From: Candidatus Saccharimonadota bacterium
GTDB lineage: Bacteria > Patescibacteriota > Saccharimonadia > Saccharimonadales > UBA4665
Direction of reading: 5' to 3'
Assembly: GCA_002746885.1 (NCBI GenBank)
Contig: PDRS01000006.1
Span: 62,001 to 126,000 of the forward strand
Length of the DNA: 64,000 bases
Shown here: positions 44,292 through 51,642 of the stretch, one piece after another
Numbering within the stretch: the first letter of the stretch is position 1
Layout: every line of letters starts with the position of its first letter
Program-made: the position numbers and the translations under genes
Notes under the pieces: model-generated
The model's input: only the letters and a program-made list of their open reading frames with translations
Told to the model about the DNA's origin: nothing
The model's database searches: none

Positions 44292-45755
44292 CTACTGTAC
44301 TACCATTGCCAGTAATGGATACGGTGTTGCCGGTGAGGGAGATAGCTTGGGCGTCAAGGTTTGGTCGTCAGTATCTACAGTAGCGTTAGCACAGACCCAG
44401 GAGCTGCCATTCCATTGGGCAACTTGGCTGTTAGAACAAGATAGGCTGGCTAAGGTATCGGTATTGTCGAGGTATGGTGTGAGGTCGACTGTACTGTCTG
44501 CACCAGTACCGTTAGCAAGGGTGAGGATGTTACTAGAGAGAGCGATGTTCTGGTTGTCGGTGTTATCTAGGAGGCCGGAGAGATCGACGGTAGCGAGAGA
44601 TTCGCTGAGGGAGAGGATCTGGGTGCCGGTATTGTAGCTGAGGTCTTGGAGTTCGTTGCTGGTGGAACCATCGACTTCACTGGTGAGGTAGCCATTGTTG
44701 GCGACGTAGGTATCTACTTCAGCTTCGGTGAGCTGGGTGTTGGTGTCGGTGTCTATGTCAACGGCGCAGACCCAGGCACTACCATTCCATTTGGTTACTT
44801 CCCCGCTAGCACAGGAGAGAGCGGCGAGGGTGTCAGTGTTGTCGAGGTAAGGAGATAGATCAACGGTGCTGTCTGCTACGGCACCACAAATCCAAGCACC
44901 ACCGCTGTAGATGATTGACTGAGCAGGAGCACAGGCTAGACTAGCAAGTGTGTCTGTGTTGTCCATGAAAGATGATAGATCGACGCTGTTACCACCACTG
45001 ATAGAGAGGATGTTCAGGCCATTGAGCGAGAGGGTTTGATCATCACTAGCTGGATCGCCAGGTGCTCCTGGAGGACCAGCTGGGCCTTGTGCACCAGGAA
45101 GGCCTGGCGCGCCAGGGAGGCCGTCTTGACCGTCGATACCATCTATGCCGTCTCTCCCGTCAACCCCATCTTTACCATCTGCACCGCGCAAATCGTCCGC
45201 GTCACCTGCCGCCAATCGGTTGAGCCGCATCACCGATGGGGCGGTTGCCGTGGAGGGAGCAAGCTTTTCGGCGGCTTTCGAATCGGCCAGACCAGCTTTT
45301 GCCGCGCAACGATCGCTCAACTGGAGCGAGCTTTCGCCGAGCATCCCGCCGATACCACCAGACCTGTTTAGCGCCAGTAGCTGCGGGCATTCGGCGTATG
45401 GATAGGCTTTTTGCTCTTTGACAGGTCGCTCACAATCATTGGAATCAATCTTGCTGACGCCGTCGGCTTTGTCTGTCGGCTGTGTTGACCGGCAGATTTG
45501 TAAATAGCTGACGCTCTCTGACGCAAACCGAGGCAGTTTGAGATCGAGGTTGTACACGCCGGCGCGCACATACGTATCGACAAAATCCTGACTGATCAGC
45601 CGTTCGCCCGTCTGCTGATCGTACGCCACGAGTCGAATATCATAGTACCCTTCGCTCACTGGCTGATTCGCCTGACTATACAGCTGTCCGTTGACGGGCA
45701 CCCTAACTGGCGTCAGATAGAATAAAATAGCTGCAAGGACTAGGCAAGCTAGCAA
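44292..45755 (-). CDS. Collagen-like/tail-fibre-like surface protein, 5' part before frameshift
   Basis: 487 residues from TTG 45755 (no ATG available before the upstream stop). An N-terminal membrane segment (ILFYLTPV region), a beta domain with VRVPVNGQLYSQANQPVSEGYY, then a collagen-like Gly-X-Y tract (GRDGIDGIDGQDGLPGAPG and on) near 195-240, and repeats of DLTPYLDNTDTLASLSC with WNGSSWVCA. The frame leaves homology after TVDTDDQTL, where one A appears to be missing from an AAAA run (plus-strand TTT at 44360-44362). Restoring it joins this part to the 3' part into a ~1365-residue protein. Confidence 0.75.
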   Translation of the reverse strand: MLACLVLAAILFYLTPVRVPVNGQLYSQANQPVSEGYYDIRLVAYDQQTGERLISQDFVDTYVRAGVYNLDLKLPRFASESVSYLQICRSTQPTDKADGVSKIDSNDCERPVKEQKAYPYAECPQLLALNRSGGIGGMLGESSLQLSDRCAAKAGLADSKAAEKLAPSTATAPSVMRLNRLAAGDADDLRGADGKDGVDGRDGIDGIDGQDGLPGAPGLPGAQGPAGPPGAPGDPASDDQTLSLNGLNILSISGGNSVDLSSFMDNTDTLASLACAPAQSIIYSGGAWICGAVADSTVDLSPYLDNTDTLAALSCASGEVTKWNGSAWVCAVDIDTDTNTQLTEAEVDTYVANNGYLTSEVDGSTSNELQDLSYNTGTQILSLSESLATVDLSGLLDNTDNQNIALSSNILTLANGTGADSTVDLTPYLDNTDTLASLSCSNSQVAQWNGSSWVCANATVDTDDQTLTPKLSPSPATPYPLLAMVVQ

Positions 45756-45790
45756 GATAAGGGTTTTGGGTGAATAAAAAACTTTGATTT

Positions 45791-45816
45791 TATACCCCTT
45801 TGCTTATACCCCTTTG
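45791..45816. repeat. Direct repeat upstream of the collagen-like gene
   Basis: TATACCCCTTTG occurs twice (45791-45802 and 45805-45816), 14 bases apart, in the leader region. On the minus strand each copy reads CAAAGGGGTATA. The other ~130 bases of this gap show no gene. Confidence 0.6.
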
Positions 45817-45946
45817 ATACTTATTGGTTTATTTTAACAAAATCATGCTTTTACCTCAAGCGTAATGCCCCCCTATGCGAACGGCTGCGAATCAGCTCAT
45901 TAAACCGCCAAACGTCGATTGACGTATTAGCGGCTCAAGCGTGGAA

Positions 45947-47134
45947 CTACATGCTATCAACAAACACACTCAAGAAGTTATTAAGCAATTCCTTGACCCT
46001 GCTCAGCAAGGTGTCTCGTTCTAGAATCGACGGTTTTTTGATTAGTGATTCGGCAATTTCGTGGTCGCGAGGTTTTTCGCCCCTCATGAGATACGTTGCG
46101 ATTATTTGCTCGGCTTGAGCCTTGTCTAGGCCAGCCTCAGTACAAAGCTCGTCAAACTTCGCTCGTTTTTGTTCATTCCAAAAACTATAAAATTCAGCCT
46201 CGACATCGCCGGACTGCTCGATATTCGGCAAGGTGGTCTTCAAAAACTGCTCGATCAGCTCACGCTTGCTACGCAGTTTTGGCTCAGCGTTCATCAGGTT
46301 GTCGATGGTGTTTTTGACTTCTTGTTGCTTTTTATCATTGGCGCCAACCATCTGGGCTATCAGCCGCAGTATATAGCCAACGTTAACTTCATCGCGGCGG
46401 ATCAGCTCTAGGTTGAAATCAAGGTCAGAAAGTATTGAGACTTTTTCGGTATCTCTGGCCACGATGTCGTATATATCCAAGTATTTGCTCTTGTATTCTT
46501 CAAATTCTTGGTCGTTGACATCGACGTCATCTTCGACAAACTCCGCAAATGACACCAGCGTGTTTTTGAGCTTGAGCAGCTGGCGAAAACTCTTCACAAA
46601 CTCTTCTTTTTGTTCCTCGCCGACCAACCCATCAACTGCATCTGGACTATCGGCTATCGCCCGAAGCCTAGCCACCCGCTGGTTAAACATATCAACATAC
46701 TCTTGATACGGTTTTACGAAAACAGTTTCTTCGGCGTTTTTGTCAGCAAATAGTTTCAGCGCTTCGTCGGTATTTTTCTTGAGATTGCGAAACGCAACGA
46801 TATTACCGTGCGATTTTAGCTCGTTTAGAATACGGTTCGTCCGCGAGTATGCCTGGATCAGACCATGGTATTTTAGGTTTTTGTCAACGTATAGAGTATT
46901 GAGCGTTTTGCTATCAAATCCAGTCAAAAACATGTTTACGACTATCAATATATCGATTTCGCGAGCCTTGACTCGATCGGCGATGTTGCGGTAGTAATCG
47001 TAAAAACTTTTGCTGTCGCGCGTGGTGTAATTTGATCCAAACATTTGATTATAATCAGCGATGTAGCTTTCTAATTTATCGCGTGAATGATGGTTCAGCT
47101 TTGAGCTATCTAGGTCGATGTCTTGATCGAGCAT
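45947..47134 (-). CDS. hsdR: Type I restriction subunit HsdR, C-terminal fragment
   Basis: 395 residues from the first Met. Its frame is open a little further upstream, reading ATIFSYQANEDDKDADG, typical of the second helicase domain. It includes the motor's late motifs (LIVVNMFLTGFDSKTLNTLY; LIQAYSRTNRI) and the helical C-terminus that contacts the methylase. It is out of frame with the N-terminal fragment. Without restoration the R subunit cannot translocate DNA. Confidence 0.85.
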   Translation of the reverse strand: MLDQDIDLDSSKLNHHSRDKLESYIADYNQMFGSNYTTRDSKSFYDYYRNIADRVKAREIDILIVVNMFLTGFDSKTLNTLYVDKNLKYHGLIQAYSRTNRILNELKSHGNIVAFRNLKKNTDEALKLFADKNAEETVFVKPYQEYVDMFNQRVARLRAIADSPDAVDGLVGEEQKEEFVKSFRQLLKLKNTLVSFAEFVEDDVDVNDQEFEEYKSKYLDIYDIVARDTEKVSILSDLDFNLELIRRDEVNVGYILRLIAQMVGANDKKQQEVKNTIDNLMNAEPKLRSKRELIEQFLKTTLPNIEQSGDVEAEFYSFWNEQKRAKFDELCTEAGLDKAQAEQIIATYLMRGEKPRDHEIAESLIKKPSILERDTLLSRVKELLNNFLSVFVDSM

Positions 47135-47184
47135 CCCATCGGCGTCTTTGTCATCTTCGTTCGCCTGATAGCTGAAAATTGTGG

Positions 47185-48612
47185 CTATTCCTCTTTGACA
47201 TCGACATTTCCGGCCATCAGCTCGTCTTCGTCGGCTGCCTCGCCGTTGTAGCGGATACCCGAATAATACTCGACCGAAAACTTCAGTACATTTTCGTCAT
47301 TTATGGCATCGATGATGGTATAGGCATGTAACCTGTCGCCAAACAAATCTGCTGTCGTCCTTTTGCCGAGCGAATTGCTGGCGACATTTTCCTTAAAAAT
47401 CGGTGTGCCAGTAAAACCAAACATCTGGTAGTTGTCGAAGTACTCGGTTATACGCTTGTGCGTCTCACCAAACTGGCTACGATGGCACTCGTCAAAAATA
47501 AACACGATTCGCGCATCTTTGTTTTGCCCCATCTTTAGCTGGTGGCGTTCTCTGCTGATAGCGGTGTTTAGCTTTTGGATGGTGGTAACGATGAGCTTGT
47601 TGTCAGGATCGTTAAATTGCTTGACTAGGTTGCTAGTGTTTGTCGTCGTGTCGACACTGCCTTTGCGAAAGCTATTAAACTCGCGTACTGTTTGGTTGTC
47701 TAGATCTTTGCGATCGACCACAAACATCACTTTGTAGGTGTTTGGGTTGTCTATCAGGACTTGGCTGGCCTTGAATGAAGTCAACGTCTTGCCCGAACCA
47801 GTCGTATGCCAGATATAGCCGCCGCGCTGGCTGTTTTCGACCTTCTCGACTATGGCTTCGACTGCGTAGAATTGATACGGCCGTAGCACCAGCAAGGTTT
47901 TGTTGGTTGTCAGCACTGTGTATTTGCAGATCATCTTTGCCAGGTGACATCTCTCGAGGAACGTGTCGGCAAATTCACTTAGCCGAGATATTCGCTGATT
48001 GTCTCTATCGGCCCAAAAGCTGGTAAATTTGTATGAGTCTTTTTTGGCGTTGTCGTAGCCAACCGTGTTGGAATAATACTTGGTGTTGACGCCATTGCTG
48101 ATGACAAATATTTGGATAAAATCAAACAAGCCATAGTTTTCGCTGTACGAATGGCGCCGGTAGCGATTGACTTGATTGAAAGCTTCTTTTAGCTCCATAC
48201 CGGCCCGTTTCAGCTCGACTTGTACGAGTGGCAAGCCATTGATGAGGATGGTCACGTCGTAGCGGTTTTCGTATTTACCATTGATGGTTATCTGGTTAGC
48301 AACTTGAAACGTGTTTTGGCACCACTTGGTCATCTGCAAAAACTCGATGTTTTTGCTGGAGCCGTCGTCACGCTTCAGACTAAATTTATCGCGCAGCAAC
48401 TCGGCTTTATCAAAAACATTGCCTTTGGACACATGGTTGAGGATTTGCTTGAACTCTCCATCGCTCAGGCTAACGTCGTTGTGCAGCTCCAACTGTTTAC
48501 GAAAATTATCGACAACTGCCGCCTCATCCCCCAAATACACCGGCTCATAGCCCTGTGCCTCAAGCCGGGCTAATAATTCATTTTCTAGTTGTGATTCGGA
48601 TTGGATAGCCAT
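47185..48612 (-). CDS. hsdR: Type I restriction subunit HsdR, N-terminal fragment
   Basis: 475 residues. It contains the endonuclease domain (YDVTILINGLPLVQVELKRAG, the D-ExK region), helicase Walker A (GGYIWHTTGSGKTLTSF), the DECH box (IVFIFDECHRSQFGE) and motif III (GFTGTPIF). It ends after NVDVKEE, where full HsdR proteins run on for roughly 70-100 residues before the segment found at the start of the C-terminal fragment. A frame-breaking internal deletion near 47190 is inferred. Confidence 0.87.
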   Translation of the reverse strand: MAIQSESQLENELLARLEAQGYEPVYLGDEAAVVDNFRKQLELHNDVSLSDGEFKQILNHVSKGNVFDKAELLRDKFSLKRDDGSSKNIEFLQMTKWCQNTFQVANQITINGKYENRYDVTILINGLPLVQVELKRAGMELKEAFNQVNRYRRHSYSENYGLFDFIQIFVISNGVNTKYYSNTVGYDNAKKDSYKFTSFWADRDNQRISRLSEFADTFLERCHLAKMICKYTVLTTNKTLLVLRPYQFYAVEAIVEKVENSQRGGYIWHTTGSGKTLTSFKASQVLIDNPNTYKVMFVVDRKDLDNQTVREFNSFRKGSVDTTTNTSNLVKQFNDPDNKLIVTTIQKLNTAISRERHQLKMGQNKDARIVFIFDECHRSQFGETHKRITEYFDNYQMFGFTGTPIFKENVASNSLGKRTTADLFGDRLHAYTIIDAINDENVLKFSVEYYSGIRYNGEAADEDELMAGNVDVKEE

Positions 48613-48636
48613 ACGCTTTTGATTAAAAATGTTGCT

Positions 48637-49356
48637 TCATTTTGTGAAATAATTTTTTAGCAGCTCTACCAAAATCCTAAGCACTTCAGCTACAATAGCC
48701 CCCAGTAAAGCCCATAGTAATATTACTGGCGCCTCTGCTTTTATCTTTTCAATGGTAGGATTGTTTTCACTCTTTAAAGTCTTGTTGGCCCTTCTTGTAC
48801 CGGTCTTCAGCAGAATGGGGATCAGTTCGATGATACAATACAGGGAGGTCAAAGTCATGTAAACCGCCCAGAAGGGGTACTTTGTTTTTGCGTCAAGAGC
48901 AAGAGCAAGAAGAAGTATCGTCGCAAGCGGTAATATGTTTCTGCCAGTAAAATTCATATAAGACAAAGTCTTGATCCATAAGTCATTTTCTTTCTTCGCC
49001 AATAAGCTCTGGATTGAGATATACAGGCCGCTCAATTCAGTTTCTTTTGCATGACTTGAATAATAAATTAAGTCCAAAACGTATGATCTCGAAGAACTAA
49101 TTTTTACATAATCAAAGCAGGAGTCATCTTCATTTTTAATCGATATTTCAAAACTTCTTATTTTATTGCTCTTAGAAAACAACTCTTCAAAACCCGCTAT
49201 CGAATACCGATCGCTATCATTAATAAATCTTGCCTCGATCTCTGTGAGCATAGAACCGCAATTATTGATTAAATCATCTATGTCTAGAAAATCTTGTTTC
49301 TGGAGCCTCAAGTATTTATATGTTCGTTCCGTCCAATTGTTTTTAATTCTTTTCAT
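48637..49356 (-). CDS. Membrane protein inserted in the type I RM locus
   Basis: 239 residues. A soluble, charged N-terminal half (~140 residues) is followed by three hydrophobic segments (ILPLATILLLALALD; YMTLTSLYCIIELIPILL; VILLWALLGAIVAEVLRILVE). It sits between hsdS and hsdR, its ATG overlapping the hsdS stop by 4 bases, so it is translated with the system. Not recognised. Membrane partners in defence loci are often effectors; this is inference only. Confidence 0.65.
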   Translation of the reverse strand: MKRIKNNWTERTYKYLRLQKQDFLDIDDLINNCGSMLTEIEARFINDSDRYSIAGFEELFSKSNKIRSFEISIKNEDDSCFDYVKISSSRSYVLDLIYYSSHAKETELSGLYISIQSLLAKKENDLWIKTLSYMNFTGRNILPLATILLLALALDAKTKYPFWAVYMTLTSLYCIIELIPILLKTGTRRANKTLKSENNPTIEKIKAEAPVILLWALLGAIVAEVLRILVELLKNYFTK

Positions 49357-50168
49357 ACAAACATCCTTTGTAGTAATGACTTTTTGAAGGTTTTGAGGTG
49401 GTCGAGCTTGGTTTTTTGTAGGTCGGTTTTTTCGTCGATGCTAGATAGAAAACCGGCGATTTTTTGCTGCTCATCTAGCTCAGGTAACCAAATTCTTATA
49501 TTCTTTATATTATCAGGATAAACGTGGGGCTGAGCTCCGCCAGTTTGACATGAGTATATATCCCCTTGATTAATCAGCAGAGCGTTATAGACGAAAACCA
49601 TATCATTATAATTATGATCACACTCAACCACACTGCAGTCTGATGCCCAAAACCTGCCCTTGTGATAACTGATATATCCAGCATAAGCCCCGCTCGCGCT
49701 AATAGTTACTGCATTCTCGTTTGTATAATCATTGTGCGAATATGGACTCGTCTTTCCTCCTGCAACAACGGGATAGTTACCACTAACTAAGTCACTTGAG
49801 CTTAGGGCTCTGCCTTTCTTGACCGTTATCCCTTTGCAGTCTTTGATCTTTTTCATATTTATCAATCCTGTGAATTCCGAAAAACGGAGTTTTTGGGTGA
49901 GTATTTGTTGGGTGATGGATTTTTTGTACTTTTCTAGGTTTTCTAGTTTTTGGTTTTCTAGGTCGATTTTTTGATCAACAGCCGACAAAAAATCCGCAAT
50001 CTTTTCCTGCTCCGCTTTTTCCGGAATGCGTAATTCTATATTAAAGAAGTCTTCAACGCCTATATTTAGTAGACCATGGTTTCTAGCGCCTTCTTGGGCA
50101 ACTTTCTGTATCTCGCTATTTCCCCATCGGATAGCCGCTGGAGTAGCTTTTGTTATACGCAAAATCAT
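49353..50168 (-). CDS. hsdS: Type I specificity subunit HsdS, 3' part after frameshift
   Basis: 271 residues; the first ~20 are out-of-frame filler. From about EIQKVAQEGARNHG it encodes the end of the first target-recognition domain, the central conserved helix (EQEKIADFLSAVDQKIDLE), a complete second target-recognition domain and the C-terminal helix (EQQKIAGFLSSIDEKTDLQ). The two helices form the spacer of a two-domain HsdS. Confidence 0.85.
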   Translation of the reverse strand: MILRITKATPAAIRWGNSEIQKVAQEGARNHGLLNIGVEDFFNIELRIPEKAEQEKIADFLSAVDQKIDLENQKLENLEKYKKSITQQILTQKLRFSEFTGLINMKKIKDCKGITVKKGRALSSSDLVSGNYPVVAGGKTSPYSHNDYTNENAVTISASGAYAGYISYHKGRFWASDCSVVECDHNYNDMVFVYNALLINQGDIYSCQTGGAQPHVYPDNIKNIRIWLPELDEQQKIAGFLSSIDEKTDLQKTKLDHLKTFKKSLLQRMFV

Positions 50169-50400
50169 CTTTATGAAGTAGGTAATAATTCGTTATGTCC
50201 TTGGCAGCCACCACCTTAGAAAAGAATCTTTCCTGGCTTACTAGACCGTGTTGAGCAGATATCGTTAAGACGTTTTGGCTATTTTCTTTATTCTTTCTCG
50301 TTACTCTATCAAATACGTTTCTAAATTTACTTCTTTCCCACACACCCGAAAACTCAGGAAAACGAAGCTGTGGTATTCTTTCCTTTTCTGTTAAGTTCAT
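50116..50400 (-). CDS. hsdS: Type I specificity subunit HsdS, 5' part
   Basis: 94 residues: HsdS start (ERIPQLRFPEFSGVWERSKF) and most of the first target-recognition domain up to KSYSSGYPMG, followed by a stop. The usual continuation of this domain (~50-60 residues) is absent and the next homologous segment is in another frame, so an internal deletion is inferred. The ATG overlaps the stop of the upstream winged-helix gene by 4 bases. Confidence 0.82.
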   Translation of the reverse strand: MNLTEKERIPQLRFPEFSGVWERSKFRNVFDRVTRKNKENSQNVLTISAQHGLVSQERFFSKVVAAKDITNYYLLHKDDFAYNKSYSSGYPMGK

Positions 50401-50933
50401 GACAATATTCCTCGCGTCAATATTGCTATTGCTATATCGACAGACTTATCAGCAATATACGCAAAAGCCTTCTTTATGCCGCTGGAATCTCTTTTCTCAA
50501 TAGCGATTCCTAGCTCTTGTATTTTATCTTTAAGGTCCTGGTCTAAAGCCTGCACGTCCAGATTCTGGCAGACATTACTTGATTGATTAGAAATATTTGA
50601 ATTTGTTATATGCGAAAAATTATTAACGCTATACCTTGCTGTTAAGTTGTTCGCTATAGCCCGCTGGCCTGATGTCGTAATCCTATATACAATATCCTCG
50701 GAAGATGCATGTGGCTCAGTGGATGAATCTTTTTCTTTCTTTACCAACCCCGCACTAGCTAAATCCCTGATCGCACCCTTGACCTGACTTTTTGTATACA
50801 TTGGCGATTGTATATCCTTAATCATAGAGCTTTCTCTCTGATTCGAGCTTTTTAGATAAAATAGTATGTCTTTATGGATGTCCCGTAGCCAGTTTTCTGC
50901 ACTGTAGGGGTTCACTTTCAGTGGTTTAGTCAT
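50397..50933 (-). CDS. Winged-helix-like protein inserted in the type I RM locus
   Basis: 178 residues. The N-terminal ~85 residues look like a winged helix (MYTKSQVKGAIRDLASAGLVKKEKD, then a wing-like segment). An Asn/Ser-rich linker follows, and the C-terminal helix is hydrophobic (ADKSVDIAIAILTRGIL). Coupled to hsdS by a 4-base overlap. It may regulate the locus or act as an effector with a membrane-active tail; neither can be shown. Not recognised. Confidence 0.65.
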   Translation of the reverse strand: MTKPLKVNPYSAENWLRDIHKDILFYLKSSNQRESSMIKDIQSPMYTKSQVKGAIRDLASAGLVKKEKDSSTEPHASSEDIVYRITTSGQRAIANNLTARYSVNNFSHITNSNISNQSSNVCQNLDVQALDQDLKDKIQELGIAIEKRDSSGIKKAFAYIADKSVDIAIAILTRGILS

Positions 50934-50964
50934 TTTTCGCCAGCCTTTTGCTTACCTTACCGGA

Positions 50965-50993
50965 TTGATTTTTTGCAGTATTTTTGCTATAAT
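50965..50993 (+). promoter_or_regulatory. Strong sigma-70-type promoter for a small RNA
   Basis: TTGATT (-35, 50965-50970), a 17-base spacer and TATAAT (-10, 50988-50993) on the plus strand, opposite to the hsd genes. No plus-strand gene follows. Confidence 0.7.
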
Positions 50994-50999
50994 CCCAGC

Positions 51000-51074
51000 A
51001 TCCAATGGTTGAATTGCTTCAAACCGTCGGGGTATCACATCCAAGAGCAGCCCTCCTAATCGAGGGCTGTTTTT
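51000..51074 (+). ncRNA. Predicted small RNA in the type I RM locus
   Basis: From the predicted +1 (about 51000) to a terminator there are ~75 bases without a reading frame. The 5' half can fold as GGTTGAA-TTGC-TTCAAACC (51007-51025, one bulged A). The 3' end is the terminator hairpin at 51048-51069. The loop side carries CCCTCCT, complementary to GGAGG/GAGGG ribosome sites, including the GAGGG before hsdM. Function unknown. Confidence 0.55.
51048..51074 (+). terminator. Rho-independent terminator of the small RNA
   Basis: Perfect 8-base arms CAGCCCTC and GAGGGCTG around a 6-base loop, followed by TTTTT on the plus strand. The minus strand has no T-run after the stem, so it does not serve the NYN gene. 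Confidence 0.75.
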
Positions 51075-51093
51075 ATGCTTACCCGATAAACTG

Positions 51094-51642
51094 CTAATCA
51101 CGGCGCTTTATGTCCTTTCGCCATATATTGCTTTTGATCTTTAGAGTGTCTTTATAGCCATCACCGCCAGTCCTTAGTTCCGAAGAAATATTATTACGCG
51201 ATGAATAGATATAAACTTTTTTGTTGCGGCTATGAATAAATCGTATTAGGGCCAGAAAATCAGAATCCCCCGAGAAGAATATCGCCTCGTCGTATTTGTT
51301 TATCTGGTTAACGACGTCTATCGACATCTCAACGTCCATATTGCCTTTTTCTATAACTGTACCGAGTTTGGCGTCTATGATGATTTGCTTGAGAGGTTTT
51401 GTGCGAACTATAAACTTTAGTCCTTTTTTAAGATAAACATAGAAATTATGTTTACTACTGACACTGTGGTCACGAGTGCCTTCTTTTGGGTAGGCGTCAT
51501 AATAATAAACTTTTATTTCTGCTGCCTTGTGCTCTGATTTAAGATATTTTTTTAATTTCGCGAGATCGAGCAATTTAGCTTTTGCCTTCTGAACCTCCCA
51601 GAGATTAGCGGCGTCAATGAATACGTATACAACTTTCTTCAT
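51094..51642 (-). CDS. NYN-domain (LabA/DUF88-like) putative ribonuclease
   Basis: 182 residues from ATG 51642. PIN-like NYN fold with conserved acids: Asp in YVFIDAANLWE, Asp in GNMDVEMSIDVV, and the pair in IFFSGDSDFLALI. NYN domains cut RNA. The C-terminus is basic. It starts 1 base inside the hsdM stop (TGATG), so it is co-translated with the methylase; a role as a defence effector or in RNA turnover is inferred from this. The surrounding hsd genes make an antiviral context likely. Confidence 0.85.
   Translation of the reverse strand: MKKVVYVFIDAANLWEVQKAKAKLLDLAKLKKYLKSEHKAAEIKVYYYDAYPKEGTRDHSVSSKHNFYVYLKKGLKFIVRTKPLKQIIIDAKLGTVIEKGNMDVEMSIDVVNQINKYDEAIFFSGDSDFLALIRFIHSRNKKVYIYSSRNNISSELRTGGDGYKDTLKIKSNIWRKDIKRRD

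Noticed and set aside
51048..51074. Hairpin as terminator of the NYN gene
   Set aside because: The T-run exists only on the plus strand, opposite to NYN transcription.
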